Positions 57,756 to 64,000 of a stretch of 64,000 nt of DNA are shown here, piece by piece. Under the pieces are notes generated by a model. It worked only from the letters and a program-made list of their open reading frames with translations, was not told the origin of the DNA and made no database searches. How positions within the stretch are numbered: the stretch's first letter is position 1; the number at the start of each line of letters is the position of its first letter. The stretch is from Desulfobacteraceae bacterium (GTDB lineage Bacteria; Desulfobacterota; Desulfobacteria; Desulfobacterales; Desulfococcaceae): positions 1 to 64,000 of the forward strand of contig JAABRU010000008.1 in the NCBI GenBank assembly GCA_011390755.1, in the 5' to 3' direction. A program made the position numbers and the translations under genes.

Positions 57756-59482
57756 TGATTTTTATCCTTTCCGTACAGCAGGGCTTCGGGATGCCGTTCC
57801 AGGTAATCGGCCACCAAGCGCACCGCGCGGGCAGCATCAGCCAGTTCCGTCATCATACGTTTCATATCCGCATACAGAACAGAATCTTTGTTTACTATAT
57901 TTCCCACATCTGTCAATGCCGAATGCAACTGCGGGGTCACCTTGCGATCCACCTGTTTCAGTGTATGCTCCAGATGACCAAGGCTTTTATCCAGACTGAT
58001 CGCTGCCTTTTTCACTTCCGGACTCAGCTCCCTATTGATCTGCACTGCAAACTGCTTCAGTTCTTCCAAAGACTGATCCAGGGCTGCCAGGGACCTTTTC
58101 AGTTCCCCGGAATTTACCGCTTCATTTGCCCCCCGGACAAATTCACCCAAATCCTTTCCAATCTGTTCCAGGGGAAACCGCTCTATCTTGCCAAGCAGAT
58201 GGGTCAGACTGCTGGTCACTTCATCCAAAGGGGCGGGGATAGTGGGAAAAAGCGGATACCTTCCCTCCCACCGGATACTCCGGTCGGGAATATTTTTATA
58301 AAAATCCAGGGAGATAAGCAACTGGCCGGTAATCAGGTTTCCGCTGCGGAGCTGGGCGCGCAGTCCTTTTGCCACCATATCATCAATGATTTTCTGTCTG
58401 CTGCTGTCCGCGGGGATGCTGCCGGTATAAGTGATCCGATCTGTTTCGATCTCCGTCAGTACCGGAATGCGGATTTCCTGACTGTCATAATTAAATTCCA
58501 GACTCACATCCACGACCTGCCCGATACGGATTCCTTTCAGTTCCACGGGCGCGCCTGCGGTCAGCCCCCGCACCGAACCGTCAAACTGCATGAGCCATTT
58601 TTCTTTTTTGGCATATTTTTTTTCCGATGCATTTTCAAGGGTTTCATAAAGCGGAAAAACATCATTTTTTTCGGCCTCCCCTCCCGGTTCCAGATTCACA
58701 GGGGTGTCAAATGCAATACCGCCGAGCATTATGGTCATAAAAGATTCGGTATTGACTTTGATACCGTTGGCATCCATCACAAAATCCAGTCCTCCGGCAT
58801 TCCAGAAACGGGTATTTTTTTTTACTCTTTTATGATGGGGATCCCGGATAAATATTTTGATATTTACGGCCCTGCCCTCTTCATCCAGGTAATATGCCAC
58901 CACCTGCCCGACTTCGATTTGCCGGTAATAGACCGGAGAGCCGATGTCCAGGGAGGCCAGGCGGGGAGCCTGTAACAGAAAATGGGCACCGGGCAGATCC
59001 TCTGTCACAATGGGCGGGGTTTCCAGTCCTTTGAAATGTTTTTGCAACTTTCCGGGCCTGCCCGGATCAATGCCGATATAGGCCCCGGAAAAAAGGGTGC
59101 TGAGTCCCGACACCTCTCCGGCGGCCACGCGGGCGCGCACCACCCAGAAACGGGTATTTTCCGACAGCATACGTTCGGCATCTTTTACAAATTCCGCTGT
59201 TACCTCCACACCGGACAAATCGTCATCAAAGCGGATTTTTTCCACCCTGCCGATTTCCACATCTTTGTATTTGATTTTTGTTTTTCCGGCTTCCAGACCG
59301 TCCGCACTTTGAAAAGATATGGTCACTGCCGGTCCCTGCTCTGAAACACTTTTCCACACCAGCCAGACACCGATGATAACTGCCACAATCGGCACAAACC
59401 AGACAAGGGAAATACTGTTCTTCTTTTTTTCCACAACTGCTTCCGGTATGGTATCGGAAATATCCGTCTGTTTTTCAGTCAT
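57752..59482 (-). CDS. pqiB: PqiB-like MCE-domain protein
   Basis: VWFVPIVAVIIGVWLVWKS; repeated MCE motifs (GLEAGKTKIKYKDVEIGRV; GLTAGAPVELKGIRIGQV). Confidence 0.9.
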   Translation of the reverse strand: MTEKQTDISDTIPEAVVEKKKNSISLVWFVPIVAVIIGVWLVWKSVSEQGPAVTISFQSADGLEAGKTKIKYKDVEIGRVEKIRFDDDLSGVEVTAEFVKDAERMLSENTRFWVVRARVAAGEVSGLSTLFSGAYIGIDPGRPGKLQKHFKGLETPPIVTEDLPGAHFLLQAPRLASLDIGSPVYYRQIEVGQVVAYYLDEEGRAVNIKIFIRDPHHKRVKKNTRFWNAGGLDFVMDANGIKVNTESFMTIMLGGIAFDTPVNLEPGGEAEKNDVFPLYETLENASEKKYAKKEKWLMQFDGSVRGLTAGAPVELKGIRIGQVVDVSLEFNYDSQEIRIPVLTEIETDRITYTGSIPADSSRQKIIDDMVAKGLRAQLRSGNLITGQLLISLDFYKNIPDRSIRWEGRYPLFPTIPAPLDEVTSSLTHLLGKIERFPLEQIGKDLGEFVRGANEAVNSGELKRSLAALDQSLEELKQFAVQINRELSPEVKKAAISLDKSLGHLEHTLKQVDRKVTPQLHSALTDVGNIVNKDSVLYADMKRMMTELADAARAVRLVADYLERHPEALLYGKDKNQ

Positions 59483-59523
59483 TGTTTATCCTATGTGATT
59501 CATATGTTTCGCAGACACCAGAC

Positions 59524-59710
59524 CAGCCACAAATTGCACAAATTGCACGAATTACGGTTTGTACGATTCGTGCAGATTCGTGTCATTCGTGGCTGGCATC
59601 AGGACAATCCGCAGCATTACGCAGAAAATGAAATATTGCAGTCACAAATTGCAAAGATTGCACGAATCAGGGTTTGTACGATTCGTGCAGATTCGTGTCA
59701 TTCGTGGCTG
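59524..59710. repeat. Two ~70-bp direct repeats (cacaaattgca...tttgtacgattcgtgcagattcgtgtcattcgtggctg)
   Basis: Near-identical text at 59524-59595 and 59641-59710. Confidence 0.85.
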
Positions 59711-59994
59711 ATCAGGAATTTTTTAAAATTATATCAGGCAGCTTCCATTTTTTTGTCAGAAAATCTGTATTTGCCCAGTACAAGAATTGCATCATGAACC
59801 AGGGCATTTTGACCTGCAATATGAACCGGGGATTGATTTTCAGAATGGATAATATAACGGTTTAATAATGAATCCTCAAAAAATCAGCCCCCCTGTCCGG
59901 GAAAAGCCTGTGGTGCATAAGCAATTAAAAACACATGATTTATGCCAAATAACACAGGATATGAATTCCGGATTTTTTGCGGGAGCATCAGTAT

Positions 59995-60137
59995 CAGTGG
60001 ATCGAAAAGTTTCCCCCGGATACGGTTTTACGGCTGTCCCGGAGTGCGGAAACTGTATTTCTGCACCGCCGCATCTCCCGGTTACCCCATGCAAAAATAC
60101 AATTTTTGCACTCCTCCGGAAACGTTTCGATCTGCTG
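59995..60137. mobile_element. MITE family A copy 4, 5-bp TSD AGTAT
   Basis: AGTAT at 59990-59994 and 60138-60142; CAGTGGATCGAAAAGTTTCC ... GGAAACGTTTCGATCTGCTG. Confidence 0.82.
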
Positions 60138-60356
60138 AGTATTACTGTCAATGGATATTGCAGACAATTGCAGTGCATATGATCAGTTTCAAATGACTTC
60201 GCAGAACATTTGACACAGAAACACGGATGCTTTATTTCATCCGGAATCATGTTTAGGGACACGGAAAAAATAAAAAATCCCGTAGGGACGACACATACCG
60301 CCCGGAAATTTATTTCCGGGCGGGCGGCGGGATAATTATTTTTTTTTCCGAATCCC

Positions 60357-63300
60357 TTATTTCAGATGATGTATAAACAGTACATTTCCGTCCAGATGTT
60401 TTTCTGCCAGTTCCAGCAGATGGCGGTGGTGGGTAAAGAAGATAACCTGAGTTTTCAGGGAGAGTCCGGCCAGTACTTCCAGAGTGGCCATTGCCCTTTC
60501 ATCGTCAAACTGTATGAGAATATCATCCGCGATAAAGGGCAGCGGTTCATTTTTTTCCATCCGGATTTCCAGCGCGGCCAGGCGCAGGGCCAGGTAAAGC
60601 TGATCTGCCGTGCCTTCACTCATGCCCTCCACCGCTACACTTTCCTGCCCCCCGGGGCGCAGACCCGCCAGCACCGCCTCGTTTTTATCATTGAATTCCG
60701 TGCGCAGTCCTGCAAAAGATCCCAGGGTCATGCGGGAAAACAGCTCTGCGGAGCGTTTGAGAATCGGGCCCTGGTTCTTTTCCCGGTAACGTTCTATGGC
60801 GTGGCTGAGAATCCGAAAAGCCAGCCGTATCCGCACATAATGCTCGGCATCCCTTTCAATACCGGCCAGGATGCTTTGTCCGTATTCGGCCAGTTCCGCT
60901 GCCTTTGCATCCCCGTCCTTTCTGTTCAGTTCATTTTTCTCCTTACCTATACTTTGATCCAGTCGGGATTTTTCCGCATCCAGCTCCCTGATTTCTTCCG
61001 TCAGCTGCCCGATGCGCGGGGGGATGCTGTCCGGATCAATGCTTCTGGCATCCCGGACAAAGTCTTCAACAGCCATCCCCGCGCTCAGTTTTTCCAACTG
61101 CACCCTGCTTTCTTCCAGACTTTTTTCCACCTGCCGCCGTTTTTCCGATGCTTCTTCCGCCGCGGGCAGCTGTGCATAATCTTCACATCCCGCGGTTTCG
61201 CACATGCTGCGGAGCAGGGCATGGACGCGGTTTTTTTCCTCTCCGGCCTTCTGCAGCCGTTCTTCTTCCCGGAGGATCTGTTTTTTTAATCCCTGTTCTT
61301 CGCTGCGGACTTCCAGGGCGCGGTTCAGGCGTTCACTGAGCTCGGAAACAGCCTGCTCCGGGGGCATATTTTCCAGATCCGGGGCCGTCCGGGAAAGAAG
61401 TGCCGCCACATTTTCATCAAAAGATTCCGTATCCCGCGCAATCACCCGGATACGCTGTTCCAGCATTCCGGCCTCTTTGATTTTGGCAAAAAGACTTTGC
61501 AGATCTTCGAGCATGGCCTGTGCCTGTGCCGGTTCCGCATGGGCATCCAGTCCCAGGGGCAGAAGGGCCCCGGCCCAGTCCTGCCGCCACTGCGCCCACT
61601 GCTCTTCCAGATGTTCCACGCTCCGACGGGTTTCGGCCAGTTCGGATTCTTTTTCACTGTGTTCCGCGAGCAGTTTTTCCTGCTGACGCTCTTTGGTTTC
61701 CAAATGCTCCGCTATCTGCAAGGCATGTCGGATAAGAAGGGAAAGACTTTCTGTTTCATCCGCGCTTTCTCCGATTTTTTCCAGTCCCCTGTGCAATTCT
61801 TTCCGGCAGTTTTCCACCAGGGCAGCCAGCTGTACGGCAGCCTCTTTCTGCATACGCAGTTCGCGCAGCTGTGCAGCCAGACTGCTCTGCTTCTGCATCC
61901 AGGCCCGCATTTCCCTGGGTGTCAGGGGAGAAATGCCGCTTTCTTTCCACAGTTCTTTCCATTCCTGCTGAAGACAGGTCAGCTCTTCTTCCGCTTTTTG
62001 ATTTTTTTCCTGCAAATCACACAGCCGGGCTTTTTCTTTCTCCAAATCGGCCAGCAGTCCGGCTTTTCGGGCTACCCGGTCGGCTTCGCGGCGGAGGCGG
62101 TCTCCGGTTTCATCAGCACTGCGCACCTGTTTTTCATAGGCATCTGTTTCTTCCGGTTCCGGCAGGCGGTCCGCGCCTTTTTCCAGATTCCCGCGAATCT
62201 TTTCCCAGATACTGTCCCGGGTTTCCCTGGCAATCCGCAGATCTTTTTCGGTGGGTACTTCTCCGCCCAGCTGCAGTTCCTGTATCAGGGATTCATTTTC
62301 AGCGATTTTTCCCTGTGCTGCCTCCCCCTCTTTCCGCAACCGGAAAAGATGATCTTCGGCTGCTTTCAGACGGTTTTCAAAAATATCCGTACTTTCAGGC
62401 AGGGGAAGGGGCAGCATTTCCAGTTCTTCGGCCCTTCCCTGCCACAGGGGCAGCTTTTTCAGGCTTTTCTCCGCTTCCTTTTCCGCTTTGCGGATTTCTT
62501 CTTCAAGGGATGCCAAACGGCTTTCGGAATCTCCGTGTGCGCGGACATCTTCAATGATTTCCCGGAGCAAAACCGTATTATATACCTTTTCTTCTTCCGG
62601 GGGAGAATCCGCATACTCCTGATGTAGCCGCCTTTTGATCCGCTCCAGATTTCCTTTCCGTTTTTCCAGTTCTTCTGCAATATGCTCCCCGCGGGTTTTC
62701 AGTTTTTCATAAACAAGTCCCATTTCCCGTATGCGGATCACATCTTTTTTTTCCGGCCGCAGAGCCTCGGCCTCTTCCAGTGTCATATCTTTCCGCAGAT
62801 TCCGAAGAATCTCATGGGCATCGGAAAGCACATCACTGTGTTTCGGTTCCAACTGCCCGCGTTCTCTGACAATTTTGCGCACATTTCCCGTTTGCTGGTT
62901 CAGTGCATGGATGGCGACGGCCTGAGCGATGATGTCTTCGGGGACAGAGAGTGTTTCCAGCGTTCCGAGCAGTTCCGCCAGATGTGCCTGTGCCTGCGTT
63001 TCGGCATTCTCTGCCATGCGGAGATCTGCAAATGCCCTGTAGCGTTTTTGGGCAAAATCTTCGGGCAGCAGCAGGGCATGAGCCAGATCGCGGTACGCAT
63101 CCATCAGTTCCGCCCGCCGGGAAATAACGGGAAGTGCTTCGGCAAAGCGTTCCAGACGGTTTCTTTCCCGCATTTTTTCTGCCAGTGCGGTTTCACATTT
63201 TTCTTTTTCTTTTTCTGCTTTCACACGGGCTTTGTAATGCAGATCCCATTCCTGTGCGGAAAGCTGTACTTCCCGGATACGTTTCTGTGTCTTCCGGAAT

Positions 63301-63866
63301 TCGCTGATGCCTTCATTGATCCGGGGTTTCTGCCCCGCGGGTTTGAACAGACTGTCGGCTTCCGCCTGTAAATCGCTCTGCACAGTGCGGAAACCGGAAA
63401 TCCCGGACCCGGCAGAGAAAAGAATCTGCCCGATATTTCCGCCGCCCCGGATAATCTCCTCCCCGCCCTGCACCAAAGCAGGATGGTCAATACCGAACAT
63501 AAGGGTAAAGAGATTTTCATCAGCCCCGCCCAGAAAAGACAGCAAAAGAGCCTCATCCAGCGGTTTCTCATCTTCCGCATCCCGGAGCGTGTTGGCCCGG
63601 CCTTTCCGTCGGATAAAAGACAGTGTGCTGCCGTCTTTTTTCTGTAATGTACCGCCAATACGCATTTTGCCGTAAGGATGGATAAAATCATCGGAGCTGC
63701 GGGCCGGAATGCCGAAAAGCATCTGCCGCAAAGCCCGGAGTGCAGAACTTTTTCCGGCTTCATTGGGGCCGTAGATAATATGCAGTCCCTCTTTGCCTGC
63801 ATCCGGCTGCAGTACCCTGTCACTGAAAGGCCCGAAAGCCCTGAGGTCCAAACGGAGGATTTTCAT
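60357..63866 (-). CDS. YhaN/SbcC-like AAA ATPase with long coiled coil
   Basis: 1169 aa; IIYGPNEAGKSSALRALRQMLFG; VEGMSEGTADQLYLALRLAALE; LPFIADDILIQFDDERA. Confidence 0.9.
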   Translation of the reverse strand: MKILRLDLRAFGPFSDRVLQPDAGKEGLHIIYGPNEAGKSSALRALRQMLFGIPARSSDDFIHPYGKMRIGGTLQKKDGSTLSFIRRKGRANTLRDAEDEKPLDEALLLSFLGGADENLFTLMFGIDHPALVQGGEEIIRGGGNIGQILFSAGSGISGFRTVQSDLQAEADSLFKPAGQKPRINEGISEFRKTQKRIREVQLSAQEWDLHYKARVKAEKEKEKCETALAEKMRERNRLERFAEALPVISRRAELMDAYRDLAHALLLPEDFAQKRYRAFADLRMAENAETQAQAHLAELLGTLETLSVPEDIIAQAVAIHALNQQTGNVRKIVRERGQLEPKHSDVLSDAHEILRNLRKDMTLEEAEALRPEKKDVIRIREMGLVYEKLKTRGEHIAEELEKRKGNLERIKRRLHQEYADSPPEEEKVYNTVLLREIIEDVRAHGDSESRLASLEEEIRKAEKEAEKSLKKLPLWQGRAEELEMLPLPLPESTDIFENRLKAAEDHLFRLRKEGEAAQGKIAENESLIQELQLGGEVPTEKDLRIARETRDSIWEKIRGNLEKGADRLPEPEETDAYEKQVRSADETGDRLRREADRVARKAGLLADLEKEKARLCDLQEKNQKAEEELTCLQQEWKELWKESGISPLTPREMRAWMQKQSSLAAQLRELRMQKEAAVQLAALVENCRKELHRGLEKIGESADETESLSLLIRHALQIAEHLETKERQQEKLLAEHSEKESELAETRRSVEHLEEQWAQWRQDWAGALLPLGLDAHAEPAQAQAMLEDLQSLFAKIKEAGMLEQRIRVIARDTESFDENVAALLSRTAPDLENMPPEQAVSELSERLNRALEVRSEEQGLKKQILREEERLQKAGEEKNRVHALLRSMCETAGCEDYAQLPAAEEASEKRRQVEKSLEESRVQLEKLSAGMAVEDFVRDARSIDPDSIPPRIGQLTEEIRELDAEKSRLDQSIGKEKNELNRKDGDAKAAELAEYGQSILAGIERDAEHYVRIRLAFRILSHAIERYREKNQGPILKRSAELFSRMTLGSFAGLRTEFNDKNEAVLAGLRPGGQESVAVEGMSEGTADQLYLALRLAALEIRMEKNEPLPFIADDILIQFDDERAMATLEVLAGLSLKTQVIFFTHHRHLLELAEKHLDGNVLFIHHLK

Positions 63867-64000
63867 ATTTTTTCTTTCATCTGTCTGTTTTTATGGCAGA
63901 GGATCAAATCGCCTGATTTTTTTGTAAGGGCGTTCTGTGTAATGTAACATCCCCTTTGAAAAAAAATCCGGAGATGAAAAACGGAACCACAGATTCACAC

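Noticed and set aside
63895-63945. Possible further family F element
   Set aside because: Only weak similarity (ggatcaaatcgcctgat), and no second end is visible before the window stops.
1-64000. tRNA, rRNA or prophage structural genes
   Set aside because: No cloverleaf, rRNA or phage-structural signatures recognised; not exhaustively computed.

Overview
The window looks like a 64-kb chromosomal segment of a Desulfobacterota-like bacterium (inferred from gene order and family content only). Housekeeping blocks: the ffh-rpsP-khpA-rimM-trmD-SPOUT MTase-rplS-rnhB-yraN cluster (minus strand); Pit/DUF47 phosphate uptake; type IV pilus pilC plus a PilS-like kinase; a fimT-pilV-pilW-pilX-pilY1 minor pilin operon; an MscS-family channel; etfBA plus an Fe-S oxidoreductase divergent from fadD; an alpha-2-macroglobulin; pqiBC; and a YhaN/SbcC-like ATPase. 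Between them lies conflict/defence material: (i) a 1278-aa CHAT-protease/STAND/TPR protein with a small hydrophobic-tailed partner and the remnant of a second paralogue; (ii) an Rpn nuclease gene with an internal start behind a perfect Shine-Dalgarno, plus a free-standing second copy of the internal product; (iii) a PIN toxin split by an insertion carrying a MITE; (iv) a decayed AvaI/BsoBI-like restriction-modification pair fused to a group II intron RT remnant; (v) an orphan HigA. Intergenic space is filled with several distinct short terminal-inverted-repeat element families. For three of them I can read target-site duplications directly (5, 8 and 10 bp), and some interior modules are shared between different families.
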